Positions 33,719 to 43,292 are shown, numbered from the stretch's first letter. The stretch: 64,000 bases of DNA from HGW-17 sp964516435 (GCA_964516435.1 CAZEZP010000041.1:1-64000); one strand, 5' to 3'. Numbers and translations are program-made. Notes: generated by a model not told the origin, from the letters alone.

Positions 33719-34417
33719 ATGGCCCAGGAAAAGACGGCGACCCAGTTCAGTTACATGTGGCCCGGACTGCTTTTCCTGGTGGGCATTCCCTTCCTGCTGC
33801 TCCACGGGCTGGAACCCTACCGGGACTGGCTGCTGCGCCGGGAATGGGTCCCCGTGAAAGCTTCCATCGAGCGCGCCCACGTGGTTTCCCGCGACGCGCC
33901 CGACTCCCTCGTACTCAAGGACACGGGAACGCAGTACAAGGTGCGGCTGGTTCTGCGCTATTCGCCCCGTTCCCTGCTGGGCCCCGGCGCCATGGATCCC
34001 CAGTATCCCCCGTGGCTTCTGCTGCCCAAGACCATGTTCCACTGGACGCTCACGCCAGAAGTCTTCGACAGCGTCATGGACGCCCATGCGGCCATGCGCA
34101 ACTACGTGGCGATCCGGGATTTCGAACTGTACATCAATCCGGGACAGCCGGAAGAAGCCACCCTGTTCCGCTGGACCGACTGGCTGTGGATCCGCATCGG
34201 GTTCGCCATCATCGCTCTTTCCCTGTTGTCGTTCGGATTGCTGTGGGTGCTCAACAGCCGCGCCGTGAAGCGGGTCGCCGCCGATCAGGAGGAAGCCGAA
34301 CGTTTCCGGGCGAGGCACGGCCGCCGGCGGGCAGCGAATGCCGGCGCGGCTTCGCAGGGTTCCAGCAGCCCCGATCCGGAACCGCCGCCCGGGCCGGAGG
34401 ACACCTGGCATGAATGA
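33719..34417 (+). CDS. Two-helix membrane protein, DUF3592-like
   Basis: 232 aa. The ATG at 33719 follows TGAGGAGG. One transmembrane helix near residues 13-30 (WPGLLFLVGIPFLLLHGLEP) and one near 158-178 (IGFAIIALSLLSFGLLWVL) flank a domain of about 120 residues with beta-strand character (ASIERAHVVSRD, TQYKVRLVLRYS). This layout and WVPVKASIE-type strand resemble DUF3592 proteins, but the match is from memory. The C-terminal tail is basic, then Pro/Ser-rich. The start of the next gene lies within its last codons, so translation is coupled. Confidence 0.7.
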   Translation: MAQEKTATQFSYMWPGLLFLVGIPFLLLHGLEPYRDWLLRREWVPVKASIERAHVVSRDAPDSLVLKDTGTQYKVRLVLRYSPRSLLGPGAMDPQYPPWLLLPKTMFHWTLTPEVFDSVMDAHAAMRNYVAIRDFELYINPGQPEEATLFRWTDWLWIRIGFAIIALSLLSFGLLWVLNSRAVKRVAADQEEAERFRARHGRRRAANAGAASQGSSSPDPEPPPGPEDTWHE

Positions 34418-36797
34418 CGCCGGTTCCCGGTTCCGAACCGAACCCGAGCCGCTTCTGGCATTTCGAGCACCCCGGAAAGTGAGCCCTTCTGGACTGCTCA
34501 ATCCGCCGGGACGCTGGCGCACCCTGCTGACCTTCGGCTTGGTGATGCTGGTGCTCGCTGGCAGCGCTTTCGCGACGGCCTTCCTGGTATACCAGCAGAA
34601 CGCCGCGCTACGGGTGCGCGAGCAACTGCAGCACCTGCTGCAGAAGGCCGAACTGGACGAGCCCGACAGTTACCGGCACCTCATCGCCATCCTGAAGACC
34701 CATGCCGACCTGCTGGGACGGGAGGAGACCGGAGAACGCATCGCCCGCTACGTCCTGCATCTGGCCCTCTCCCATGGCGATGCCTCGGCCCTGGCCCATG
34801 CATCGGAAGCCCGTTCCCTGGCCGAGACCCAGTCGCGCCAGAAGGGTCAATACTATAAAAAAGTATTCGACATCGCCCGGCTGCTGGTCGAAAAAAAATA
34901 CGACCTGGCCCAACTGGAAGCTGAAAAAGCCCTGATCGGCTTTCCCCGCTCCGACATGCTGCTTTATGAACTCGCCCTGGCCCGGCTCCATCTGGGCGCA
35001 TGGGACGCTGCCGATGCCACGCTGGAAATGGCGGCACTGCTGGGCAAACCCTCCCGTATCCCCATCCTGGTGGAACGGGCCACGCTCCAGCGGCGCCGAG
35101 GGAATTCCGAACAGGCCCTCCAGTTGCTCGACGAAATCCTGCGCCTGTCTCCCCAGCACCCCATCGCGCTCCTGGAAAAGCAGTTGTGTCTGGCTGCAGC
35201 CGGCAAGGACTGCGCCCCACCGGCGTCAGAAGACGGCCTGCCTTCCGTCGTCGCGCGCAACTCCTTGCTGCACGCCCTCTGCGCCAGGCGGCGGGGAGAC
35301 TTCGCGGCCATGCAGGAGGCCTGTTCCCGCATCCCGGACACGGAACCCGAGTCCGTCTGGTGCCGGGCGAACGCATACTTTCTCGGCCCGATGGATGCTC
35401 GGGAATTCACCCGGCTCATTCCGGAACTGGAAATTTTTCCATTTCCGGATGTACCTTGCCTCATCGCCGACTTTCATCTCGCCGGATTCCGCACGAAAGT
35501 GGCACGGCCCTACATGGAGGCTTGCCGGAAAAACCTGCCCGCGGAGACGAACGCCCATGACGTGCGGCGCCTGGCGGCCGCGATTCCGGACCGCGATGAA
35601 ACCGTCCTGGCCGAAATCTGCCAGAATGCCCGGACGCCGGACGTGCTGTGGAAATGCCTGGATGCCGCCTCCCAGTTGAACCGATGGGACCTGGTCCGCC
35701 CATTGGCCGCATCCCCGTCCCTTCCGGCAGCAGACCGCGAGTGGCTCGATGCCCTGTTCTTCACGGATGCCTTCGGACTGGCCACCACCCTGCAGCCCCC
35801 CCGGGACTGCACGAACCGGGGAATCCTGCTGCGCCGCCTGTGGGCCGCAGCCGCGCTGCTGGCCGGAAGGGAAACCGATGCCGTTTCCTGGACGCAACTG
35901 TCCGAAGACGCCTGCCCGAATTCCCTCCAGCATCATCTGCTCCACCTGGAAACCCTGCTGGCGGCCGGTCATGACGCCGCCGCCATGGAACGCCTCGACG
36001 CGCTCGGAGAAATCGAACACCCGGAAGGCATGTACCGGGCGGGGCGGGCCGCGCTGAAACTGGGCAGGCCCCGGGCGGCGGGATACTGGGCTGGTGCCCT
36101 GAAGCGGCGCTTTCCGGATGATTTCCGCGGTTTTTTGCTTTCGGCTCAAATCGACCTGGCTATGGACCAGTGGAAAACTTTTCAGGAAAACTTCGAATCC
36201 GCCCGGCGCCTGGCGTCGACCCATCCAGACGTCGCCGAACTGGCGGCGGTATGGGAAATCCATCAGGGCCGCATCGCCGCGGTCGAGTCCATTCTGCAGG
36301 GGTTGAGCGCCCCCGATGCCCCGGAAGCCTGGCTGCGCATGGCCCGCCGGATCCAGGCCGAAAACCCGCCAATCGCCGCGAAATGGCGGCTTACGGCCAT
36401 CCGGATGTGGAAGGAAAGGCAAAGCCCGGCAGCGGCTTCCCGCGTGTGGGTAGAGCATATCCGCTATCTGGACCCCGTCCTGGAACGGGAGGAAATCCGG
36501 CGTGCGGCCGAAACCCTTCGCCAGATGCCGCAACTGCATCCCGCGGCCTGCATGTTCCTCGCCCGCCACCTCCATGCCGAAAACCGGGAGAATCCGGAAG
36601 TTCTGGCGTATATGGAAAAAGCGGTGGCCCTGGCGCCGGACAATCCGGAGTACCGCCTCCTGTACGGAAAACAACTGGCCGCCCGGAATCCTGCCGCCGC
36701 TGCCGAGCAGTTCCGCCGCGTTCTTTCCATGCGGCCATCTGCCTGCAGCGAGGAAGCCAGAGCCCTGCTGCTGTCGATTTCGCCGGAGAAGCCATGA
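34410..36797 (+). CDS. Membrane-anchored TPR-like repeat protein
   Basis: 795 aa. The start overlaps the previous gene by 8 nt. One transmembrane helix (about 37-62, LLTFGLVMLVLAGSAFATAFLVY) is followed by an all-helical domain of about 730 residues. TPR-like pairs can be seen, such as YELALARLHLGAWDAADATLE, ATLQRRRGNSEQALQLLDEIL and, near the end, EKAVALAPDNPEYRLLYGKQLAARNP. Several Cys occur in the middle. With the N-terminus in the cytoplasm, the repeats would be periplasmic. Likely a scaffold for an envelope complex with its two neighbours. Confidence 0.78.
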   Translation: MNDAGSRFRTEPEPLLAFRAPRKVSPSGLLNPPGRWRTLLTFGLVMLVLAGSAFATAFLVYQQNAALRVREQLQHLLQKAELDEPDSYRHLIAILKTHADLLGREETGERIARYVLHLALSHGDASALAHASEARSLAETQSRQKGQYYKKVFDIARLLVEKKYDLAQLEAEKALIGFPRSDMLLYELALARLHLGAWDAADATLEMAALLGKPSRIPILVERATLQRRRGNSEQALQLLDEILRLSPQHPIALLEKQLCLAAAGKDCAPPASEDGLPSVVARNSLLHALCARRRGDFAAMQEACSRIPDTEPESVWCRANAYFLGPMDAREFTRLIPELEIFPFPDVPCLIADFHLAGFRTKVARPYMEACRKNLPAETNAHDVRRLAAAIPDRDETVLAEICQNARTPDVLWKCLDAASQLNRWDLVRPLAASPSLPAADREWLDALFFTDAFGLATTLQPPRDCTNRGILLRRLWAAAALLAGRETDAVSWTQLSEDACPNSLQHHLLHLETLLAAGHDAAAMERLDALGEIEHPEGMYRAGRAALKLGRPRAAGYWAGALKRRFPDDFRGFLLSAQIDLAMDQWKTFQENFESARRLASTHPDVAELAAVWEIHQGRIAAVESILQGLSAPDAPEAWLRMARRIQAENPPIAAKWRLTAIRMWKERQSPAAASRVWVEHIRYLDPVLEREEIRRAAETLRQMPQLHPAACMFLARHLHAENRENPEVLAYMEKAVALAPDNPEYRLLYGKQLAARNPAAAAEQFRRVLSMRPSACSEEARALLLSISPEKP

Positions 36798-38149
36798 AAA
36801 ATCCTGCCGCCTCCCCCGTTCGCGAATGGATGTTCCGAATTTTTTCCAGCACCCCGCGGGTGGCCTCCATGCTGGCCGTTGGGGGGACGGCCCTCTTTTT
36901 CTATGCACGCGCCGCCTTCCGGTTCATCCGGGAGGAAAGTTCTTCTCCCCGCACCGACTTTTCCTTGCGCCTCTATTTTTACCTGGGCCTCCTCCTGACA
37001 TCCTTTCTGGCGGCGATCCTGCTGGATTCCCTGCTCAATCGCAGAGCCTGGCTGTTGCATATCACGAAAAAACACGAACCGGCACCTGGCGACACGCCGG
37101 ATTTCACCACCTACACCCGGCACCCCATCCAATTTTATTTTTATTTCTTGCTTGTTTTCATTGGCGCTTGGCTATTTTACGACAAAATCAATAATAATTT
37201 CCACTCCTATTATGGTTCCATTGGAAAATACATGACTTTGCTGCGCAGCCCGAACGAAGAGGATCGGCTGGCCGCCATCGAACGGCTGGCCACGACCCAT
37301 CATCCGCGCATGGTCGGTCTGATGGTGCGCCGCCTCGAAACCGGCACCGACCGGGAGCGGATCATCGCCACCTGGGCCGCGGGCAACGCGGAGCTCCGGG
37401 ATCCCGCCATCGTGCAGGCGATCACCCGGAATCTCGAATCTCCGCAGGAAGCCCTGCGCCATGCCTCGTTTCTGGCGCTCGCCCGGATCGTGGAACGCCC
37501 GACGGTGGAATTCGTGCGGCGCCTGGAGGACGAGTTGCGGCGATTTCTCGCTCAGTCACAGCCGCCGGCGCCGCATCTGCTGTTTGCGGCCGCCTTCCTG
37601 CGCACGCCCGAATTCCTGCCGGTATTCCTGGATGCGTTCGCGCTCGAGGACCCGGCCACATCGGTCATCGCCACCTACGCCATCGTCTGGATGACGGGAA
37701 CCACGGCCGAGCAGAACCGGCGCATCCTGGAACGGCTGGACCGCAGCCTCGCCGGCAGCGACCGCCTGCGCTGCATGAACACGGTCGCCCTCCTGTTCAA
37801 GGCCCCCGAGCTCTCCGTGGAAACGCTCATGGCCCTTCGCCGGGAATTCGAGGCGAAGAGTTCCGATTTCCGCTGCCGGCCGGAAGTGTTTTCCCTGCAT
37901 CCCTTCGATCCGCGCCGGGACACCATCAACATCACCCGCATCAACATCCAGGGATTCCGCTACCTCGCCAACGACCCGGAACCCTACCGCGAACGCATCC
38001 TGCGTGTGCTGGCGCGGGTGCGGGACGACAACATGATCCCCTGGCTCGAGCGAATGTCCAAGAACGAACAACTCCCGGAATACATCCGGGACCTGTGCCG
38101 GCAGACCGCCCAGGCGCGGCCCGCGCATGCGCCCTCCACGGGATGGTGA
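36794..38149 (+). CDS. Membrane protein with HEAT-like repeats
   Basis: 451 aa, starting with an ATGA overlap on the TPR gene. Three hydrophobic segments lie in the first 130 residues (SMLAVGGTALFFYARAAF, LYFYLGLLLTSFLAAILLDSL, FYFYFLLVFIGAWLFY). The rest is helical with HEAT/Armadillo-like spacing, for example RLAAIERLATTHHPRMVGLMVRRLE, NLESPQEALRHASFLALARIVE. It ends in a soluble domain without motifs. This is the third gene of a coupled trio (33719-38149). The trio has no recognised counterpart. Confidence 0.75.
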   Translation: MKNPAASPVREWMFRIFSSTPRVASMLAVGGTALFFYARAAFRFIREESSSPRTDFSLRLYFYLGLLLTSFLAAILLDSLLNRRAWLLHITKKHEPAPGDTPDFTTYTRHPIQFYFYFLLVFIGAWLFYDKINNNFHSYYGSIGKYMTLLRSPNEEDRLAAIERLATTHHPRMVGLMVRRLETGTDRERIIATWAAGNAELRDPAIVQAITRNLESPQEALRHASFLALARIVERPTVEFVRRLEDELRRFLAQSQPPAPHLLFAAAFLRTPEFLPVFLDAFALEDPATSVIATYAIVWMTGTTAEQNRRILERLDRSLAGSDRLRCMNTVALLFKAPELSVETLMALRREFEAKSSDFRCRPEVFSLHPFDPRRDTINITRINIQGFRYLANDPEPYRERILRVLARVRDDNMIPWLERMSKNEQLPEYIRDLCRQTAQARPAHAPSTGW

Positions 38150-38414
38150 CCCCGGCTTGCAAGATCGCAAAAAGCGGTTATGGTTTCCTGCGGGCGCCTG
38201 TCGCTTTTTTCCTTTTTGGGTTCGGGTGCCTCCCGAATGTGAACGCTTTTGTGACCTGGCGTTTACAGTCGCCCTGCGGACGCTGTCCCGCGGCAGGTGA
38301 AAGCGTGAAAAAGAAATTGTCGTACAAAGACTTTTCCGCTTTCCCTCCAGCCAAGCGGTCCGCGGCACGATTCTTGCGGTACAGGTCACGCCGATGGTGG
38401 CATGGAGGTGCATC
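38150..38414 (+). promoter_or_regulatory. Leader region of the beta-barrel gene
   Basis: 265 bases without a gene. A candidate promoter TTGCAA-N16-TATGGT (38157-38184) would give a leader of about 220 nt. In the leader, arms ACGCTTT and AAAGCGT are about 50 nt apart and could pair. The region ends in GGAGGTG, the ribosome-binding site. A long structured leader before an outer-membrane protein gene is a common place for small-RNA control, but nothing specific is visible. Confidence 0.3.
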
Positions 38415-39179
38415 ATGAAAAAACTCTTTTTCGTCCTTTCCGCCCTGATGCTGATGTCGCTGTCCTCGATCGCTTCCGCACAGGTCATCATTCTGGAAGA
38501 AACGCCGGGCGACAACTGCAGGATGATGCTCTCCGGCCCGTGCGCGCCGGCGCCCGAACCGGCTCCCATGGTGATGCGCCCCCGCGTGGTGCGCCCCCGT
38601 TATGCGCCGCCCCCGGTGGTGAACGAACCCACCGTTCCGCCGCCCCCGGCCGGGCTTCCCCGGGCCGCGGCTGCCGAATGGATGCCCCAGTGGAGCGTGC
38701 ATTTCATCTATCTGTCCACCGGAGACCAGGACGGTTCGCTGCTGGGCGGCGGGCTGAGCGCCGAATACATGTTCTCCCGCCATTTCGGGCTGGAAGGCAG
38801 CATCCTGGGAATGGGAAGCGGCCAGGAAGACATGTACGCCCCTTACCGCGACGGCATGCGCGCCGGCCTCTCCCTGCTGTGGTTCCCCAGCGGCATGAAG
38901 GCAGAGGGGATCTCCTTCTACATGCGCGGCGGCGTGGTGGCCGAAACCATTTCCACGTACGAGGACGCCTACGGCTATGAGCCCATCGCCAGCCGCGACA
39001 CGAGTTACCGCGAAGTGGCGGCTGGCCTGCGCTACTACATTCCGCTGATTCGGAACTACTATGCCATGAGCCTGGGCATCGAAGCGTCCATCCTCTTCGA
39101 TTCCCACAGCAGCGACTCGGAAGATGGCGAAGATCGCTCGACGGCCGCTGCCCGCCTGACTTTCGGCTTCCACTTCTAA
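38415..39179 (+). CDS. Probable outer-membrane beta-barrel protein
   Basis: 254 aa. The ATG at 38415 has GGAGGTG upstream. Signal peptide MKKLFFVLSALMLMSLSSIASA is cleaved before QVI. After a Pro/Arg-rich segment (about 45-85) the rest alternates polar and hydrophobic residues in strands typical of an eight-stranded barrel: SVHFIYLSTGDQDGSLLGGG, LSAEYMFSRHFGLEGSILG, AGLSLLWFP. It ends RLTFGFHF with a terminal Phe, the usual signal for the outer-membrane assembly machinery. No ligand or enzyme motif. Confidence 0.8.
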   Translation: MKKLFFVLSALMLMSLSSIASAQVIILEETPGDNCRMMLSGPCAPAPEPAPMVMRPRVVRPRYAPPPVVNEPTVPPPPAGLPRAAAAEWMPQWSVHFIYLSTGDQDGSLLGGGLSAEYMFSRHFGLEGSILGMGSGQEDMYAPYRDGMRAGLSLLWFPSGMKAEGISFYMRGGVVAETISTYEDAYGYEPIASRDTSYREVAAGLRYYIPLIRNYYAMSLGIEASILFDSHSSDSEDGEDRSTAAARLTFGFHF

Positions 39180-39186
39180 CCAAGTC

Positions 39187-39216
39187 TTGACCTCTCCCCC
39201 CGTTTTCTCCTAAGGT
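39187..39216 (+). promoter_or_regulatory. Promoter of the metallophosphoesterase gene
   Basis: TTGACC (39187-39192), an 18-bp spacer and TAAGGT (39211-39216), about 40 bp before the ATG. Five of six and three of six matches. Confidence 0.45.
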
Positions 39217-39257
39217 CCCTTGTCGCGGCGCATGGATTTTGCGGCGAGGGGTTCCGA

Positions 39258-40382
39258 ATGTCCTTTCTCTTCATGATCGCTTTTCTCCTGGTGGTATTCG
39301 GCCTGTATGGGCTCGGGCACATCTATTTCTACAAGAGCCTGCTCCACGCTTTCCTGGTGCCGGACCGTCTCCGGGCCATTCTCATAGGGATTCTCCTGTT
39401 CCTGTGGATTTCTCCCTTCTTCATCGCACTGGTTTCCCGGTATTTTCCCGGCACGCTATCCACCGTGCTGGCCCACATCGGATACAACTGGATGGGACTG
39501 CTCTTCCTGTTTCTCGCGGCCCACTTCGGCCTGGCCGCGGTGAACTGGCTATTTTCCCGCTGGGACTGGGGCGTCCCTGGCACCTGGACCTGGATCCTGG
39601 CTGCGGCGCTGGCGCTTTCGGGGTTCTTCTGGGGACGCATGGAAGCCTCCCGGATCCGCGTGAACCGGGTCGAAGTGGCCATGCCCACCTTCGACCTGGG
39701 GCACAAGGTGCGCCTCGTGCAGGTCTCCGATCTGCATTTCGGCCCCCTCGCAGGCATCGATTTCTCGCGGAAAGTCATCGACGCCATCCGTGAGCAGAAT
39801 CCCGACATCGTGGTGTGCACCGGCGACTTCCTGGATCGGGGCATCGCGGACGTGGAAACCCTCACCCGCATCTGGAGCGAACTTTCTCCCCCTCTCGGGA
39901 AATTCGCCGTGCTGGGCAACCACGAAGCCTACTCCGGCGTCGCCTGGAGCGAGGAGGTCCTCCGGAAAGCCGGATTCACGGTGCTGCGGGGCACGTTCGC
40001 GCAACCGCTGCCGCAACTGGTGATCGCCGGCGTGGACGACCCGGCCGTGGCCCAGACCGAACCCGGGTCGAAACCCGTATCCGAAATCGATCTCATGCGC
40101 TCCCTGCCGCGGCCCTCCTCGGTGGTGCTGCTCAAGCACCAGCCGAAAGCCGAAACCGTGGGACTCTTCGACCTGCAACTGTCGGGGCACACCCATGGCG
40201 GGCAGATTTTCCCGTTCGATCAACTGGTGCGCATCGGATACAAGTTCTTCCGGGGCACCTACCGGCTGGCCACCGGCCCGGTCATCCACGTCAGCGCCGG
40301 AACCGGCACCTGGGGGCCGCCCCTGCGGCTGTTCGTGCCCGCCGAAATCACGGTGGTGGACCTGGTGGCCCAGCGCCGCTGA
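39258..40382 (+). CDS. Membrane metallophosphoesterase (YkuE/YaeI type)
   Basis: 374 aa with GCGAGGGG before the ATG. Four hydrophobic segments lie in the first 130 residues. The soluble calcineurin-like domain then shows all metal motifs: VSDLHFG (D-x-H), GDFLDRG, LGNHEAYSG (GNHE) and LSGHTHGGQIFPF (GHxH). This layout with N-terminal helices matches the YkuE/YaeI group, some of which hydrolyse UDP-diacylglucosamine or other lipid-linked pyrophosphates. Substrate here is unknown. It converges on the VKOR-DsbA gene across about 130 bases in which I see only a GC-rich hairpin without a T-run. Confidence 0.9.
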   Translation: MSFLFMIAFLLVVFGLYGLGHIYFYKSLLHAFLVPDRLRAILIGILLFLWISPFFIALVSRYFPGTLSTVLAHIGYNWMGLLFLFLAAHFGLAAVNWLFSRWDWGVPGTWTWILAAALALSGFFWGRMEASRIRVNRVEVAMPTFDLGHKVRLVQVSDLHFGPLAGIDFSRKVIDAIREQNPDIVVCTGDFLDRGIADVETLTRIWSELSPPLGKFAVLGNHEAYSGVAWSEEVLRKAGFTVLRGTFAQPLPQLVIAGVDDPAVAQTEPGSKPVSEIDLMRSLPRPSSVVLLKHQPKAETVGLFDLQLSGHTHGGQIFPFDQLVRIGYKFFRGTYRLATGPVIHVSAGTGTWGPPLRLFVPAEITVVDLVAQRR

Positions 40383-40513
40383 CAGCTCCACGCCACGGGC
40401 GCGTTCTGCGCCGGGAGAATCCCCTGGCGTGCAAAACGCGGCGGCCGGCAGCGGTTCGGTCTTCCGCGAGGGCCGCTCCTTGGAGCCCCAGAAAACCTGC
40501 CGGCGGCGTCCCC

Positions 40514-42208
40514 TCAGGGAGCCGGTGGCGCGTCGGGCTTCTTCTGCAGGCGTTTTTCGATCTCGGGAATCAATTTTTCCAGGGGGATGTCCTGGTCGTC
40601 GATCCGGTACGCGGGAGTGGCATCGATCTTGAGCAGCAGCGCGGTCTCGATTTCGGTGCGCAGGAGGGATTCCGTATCCGGAGCCGCCACGCAGGCGGCC
40701 AGCGCCTTCGCATCGATTCCCAGCCGGGCGGCCAGATTCTCCGGGGAGATGTCATGGTTGGCCTTCTGGAACAGCAAATCATTGGCGGCCCAGAAAGCGT
40801 TCTGCTTCCCGGCGCAGATGGCCATCCGGGACAGCATGCATGCTCTCGGATGGAAGGGGCGCGTCACGATGCGGTTGCACGCCTGGTCGAGCGGGAAGTG
40901 GTGATGCACCAGGCGCACACGGCGCGGATTCTGCGCCACCATCTTGCGCACTTTCATGTGCTCGCGCCGGCAGTGCGGGCACTGGTAGTCGCTGTATTCG
41001 TGAATGACCACGTCCGGGCGGGCCGCGCCGATCCATGGATGCCCACTTTCGTCCACGCCGGTGTCCAGCCGGGTGCGCTCCGCGATGATCCGCTCGATGT
41101 CTCCCAGCCCCGGCATGCGGGCGCCATCAATGAAAAACACGGGCGTCTCATTCAACTGCAGGCGATTGCCCAGTTCCACATCCCGGCGAATGTGTTCTTC
41201 CGTTTCCGGAGAACGCACGCAGGCCTCCAGCGCCGAAGCATCCAGAGCCAGCGCCGAAGCCAGCCGATAGGGAGAAAAGCGGGTATGGCGGTTGGCGTAC
41301 AGCAAATCGTTGGCCTGCCAGAATTTCCCCTGTTTTCCTGCGCAGAACGCCAGCCGGGCGCGTTCGCAGGCGGAAAGATGGAAGGGTTCGGGCAGTGCCT
41401 TGTTGCAGGCCTGATCCAGCGGGTAGTTGAAATGCACCAGCCGCACCGTGTCTGCGTGCTTCACCACCAGATCCCGCACCTGGATGTGATACTTGGCGCA
41501 GGAAGGGCATTCGAAATCGCTGAACTCCTGGATGACCACCAGCGGTTTCTCGGAACCGATCCAGGGATGGCCATCCGACGTGAAGCCAGTGGGCAGAGAC
41601 GGGACCTCGATGCGCGTCTCCATCTGCCAGTAGCGGGGAAACCACAGGTAGCCGGCCGCCAGAAGGCCCAGCCCGGTGGCCGAAAAGGCCCCCAGGTGCA
41701 GCGGATGCCTGAAGAACCACACCACCAGTTCGATGGTGCCGCGCACGGGATGGATGCGATCCCTTACCATCCCCCAGAGCGCCAGGCCGAACAGGGAGAA
41801 ATTCAGGATGTAGGTTCCAAAGCAAAAAATACAGATGGAAGAAATCCGGGTAATGGAAATGTAGCCCAGCACGATGGATATACAGCAGGAAAGCCCTTCC
41901 CAGAGAAACAGGTACACCAGGGGAAGCCGGCGTTTTTCGGCTACGAGACCCGCCACGACGCCGATGGCCGTGAAGAGGTAGCCCAGAAGGCCCCACACGG
42001 ACACGGGCAGGAACAGGAACACGGAATAGGGGTTTTCCGCCACCGTTTCGCAGTTGGCCTTGGAACTGATGGAGCACACCGAGGAATTGGCCTGGTAATC
42101 GAACTGGGTAAAGACCTTCACGTGCAGCACGGTGAGATAGGCGGCGAAAGCGAAGCCGAGCAGCACGAAAGGAATCATGTATATAAACAAGCGTTTTTCA
42201 CGGTTCAT
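40514..42208 (-). CDS. VKOR - DsbA - DsbA fusion, disulfide-bond oxidoreductase
   Basis: 564 aa. The ATG at 42208 follows GGATGGAGG. Residues 1-185 are a VKOR domain with several transmembrane helices, the loop cysteines C45 and C53, and the quinone-reacting pair CIFC (126-129). Two thioredoxin-fold DsbA-like domains follow, each with CxxC: CPSC (234-237) and CPHC (410-413), and each with a TP cis-proline (ETPVFFIDG, ATPAYRIDD). VKOR takes electrons from DsbA to quinones and so replaces DsbB. Here donor and acceptor are on one chain, with two DsbA copies from an internal duplication. It probably serves the many Cys-rich exported proteins of this genome. Confidence 0.93.
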   Translation of the reverse strand: MNREKRLFIYMIPFVLLGFAFAAYLTVLHVKVFTQFDYQANSSVCSISSKANCETVAENPYSVFLFLPVSVWGLLGYLFTAIGVVAGLVAEKRRLPLVYLFLWEGLSCCISIVLGYISITRISSICIFCFGTYILNFSLFGLALWGMVRDRIHPVRGTIELVVWFFRHPLHLGAFSATGLGLLAAGYLWFPRYWQMETRIEVPSLPTGFTSDGHPWIGSEKPLVVIQEFSDFECPSCAKYHIQVRDLVVKHADTVRLVHFNYPLDQACNKALPEPFHLSACERARLAFCAGKQGKFWQANDLLYANRHTRFSPYRLASALALDASALEACVRSPETEEHIRRDVELGNRLQLNETPVFFIDGARMPGLGDIERIIAERTRLDTGVDESGHPWIGAARPDVVIHEYSDYQCPHCRREHMKVRKMVAQNPRRVRLVHHHFPLDQACNRIVTRPFHPRACMLSRMAICAGKQNAFWAANDLLFQKANHDISPENLAARLGIDAKALAACVAAPDTESLLRTEIETALLLKIDATPAYRIDDQDIPLEKLIPEIEKRLQKKPDAPPAP

Positions 42209-42256
42209 GCAAAAAACCTCCATCCTGCGCCCATACATCCAACACGAAGCGAAGGG

Positions 42257-42284
42257 ATTTTATTCGTTCGGCGGCTTCATTCAA
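42257..42284 (-). promoter_or_regulatory. Promoter of the VKOR-DsbA gene
   Basis: Minus-strand TTGAAT (42279-42284), a 16-bp spacer and TAAAAT (42257-42262), about 50 bp upstream of the ATG. Four of six and five of six matches. Confidence 0.6.
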
Positions 42285-42329
42285 GGAAAAAGATAGAACG
42301 GGCCCGTTGTATCAAACGCCGGCAGGGCA

Positions 42330-43292
42330 TCACAGGCAGGCGCCGATGCCGGTGGGCAGGCCCACGTTGGTGTTGCAGGTGCCCGAACTGCAGGGATGGC
42401 TGGAATCGCACAGTTTGATGCAGACGTTGCCGGTGCCCGGGTCGGCACAGATGTTGCCCGCCCGGCAATCCAGCGTGGACGTGCAGGCGGTTCCCGTGGC
42501 GCCGGTCCCGTTGGTCAGGCACAGGCCATCGCCCGCGTCGCTCACGAGATAGCATCCCTGGCCCGAGGGACATCCGGTGGTCCCGCCCACCACGTCGCAA
42601 TCGTCGTAGGGCGCGCACAGGAAGATGGTGTCGGAGCCCTCGATGCCATAGGCGCAGATGCCGCCGGGGGGGCAGTCGGGATGCGCGTCGGTGCAGAAGG
42701 GATAGCAGGAATCCGTGGTTCCGTCGTTGAAGCAGGCGGATCCCTTGGGACACTCGCCATTGGGCCCGCAGGCGCCATACAGCGTACCACCGGCGAAATC
42801 CGAGGATGGAAGGCAGGTGGGCTGCAACTGCGCGTTCAGCCCGCAGATGAATCCGTTCTGGCAGGTCTGGGGACTATCGAAGAAGATGTCGTCGATCGTG
42901 CAGGTCCCGCCCGACTGGCAGGCCGAATGCGAGGCGCAGTCGGTGTCGGTGCAATCCGCCCGGCCGTCGCCGTCGTCATCGACGCCATTCGTGCAGTTCT
43001 CCACGCCCGGCTGGCAGGCCACATTGGCGGCGCAGTCGGCATCCGCGCAGTCGGCATGATCGTCGCCGTCGTCATCGATGCCATTCGTGCAGTTCTCGGT
43101 GCTGGCCAGGCACGCCACATGGAGAACGCAGTCGGAATCGGCGCAGTCGACCCGGCCGTCCTTGTCGTCGTCGATGCCGTTGGTGCAGTCTTCGTCTTTC
43201 AGTTTGGAGTTTCCTCCCGCACACCCATAAAGCCAGGAAGAAAAAATTGCAATCAGCAAAAGAAGGAAGATAGTATTGATGCGTTGCGTCAT
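42330..43292 (-). CDS. Cys-rich lipoprotein with Asp-rich calcium-type repeats
   Basis: 320 aa. The ATG at 43292 has GGAGG 9 nt upstream. The signal peptide ends in SWLYGC, a lipobox. Residues about 35-130 carry three tandem copies of a module CTNGIDDDGDGRxDCxDxDC, each with closely spaced Asp and paired Cys, as expected of a calcium-binding, disulfide-stabilised turn. The rest has many Cys in CGPNGECPKGSAC-type motifs without known enzyme signature. This repeat type is common in surface proteins of Myxococcota and Bradymonadales. It lies directly upstream of VKOR-DsbA, which could oxidise it. Confidence 0.83.
   Translation of the reverse strand: MTQRINTIFLLLLIAIFSSWLYGCAGGNSKLKDEDCTNGIDDDKDGRVDCADSDCVLHVACLASTENCTNGIDDDGDDHADCADADCAANVACQPGVENCTNGVDDDGDGRADCTDTDCASHSACQSGGTCTIDDIFFDSPQTCQNGFICGLNAQLQPTCLPSSDFAGGTLYGACGPNGECPKGSACFNDGTTDSCYPFCTDAHPDCPPGGICAYGIEGSDTIFLCAPYDDCDVVGGTTGCPSGQGCYLVSDAGDGLCLTNGTGATGTACTSTLDCRAGNICADPGTGNVCIKLCDSSHPCSSGTCNTNVGLPTGIGACL

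Noticed and set aside
38150..38414. Riboswitch before the beta-barrel gene
   Set aside because: Long leader and some pairing, but no known riboswitch core was recognised.
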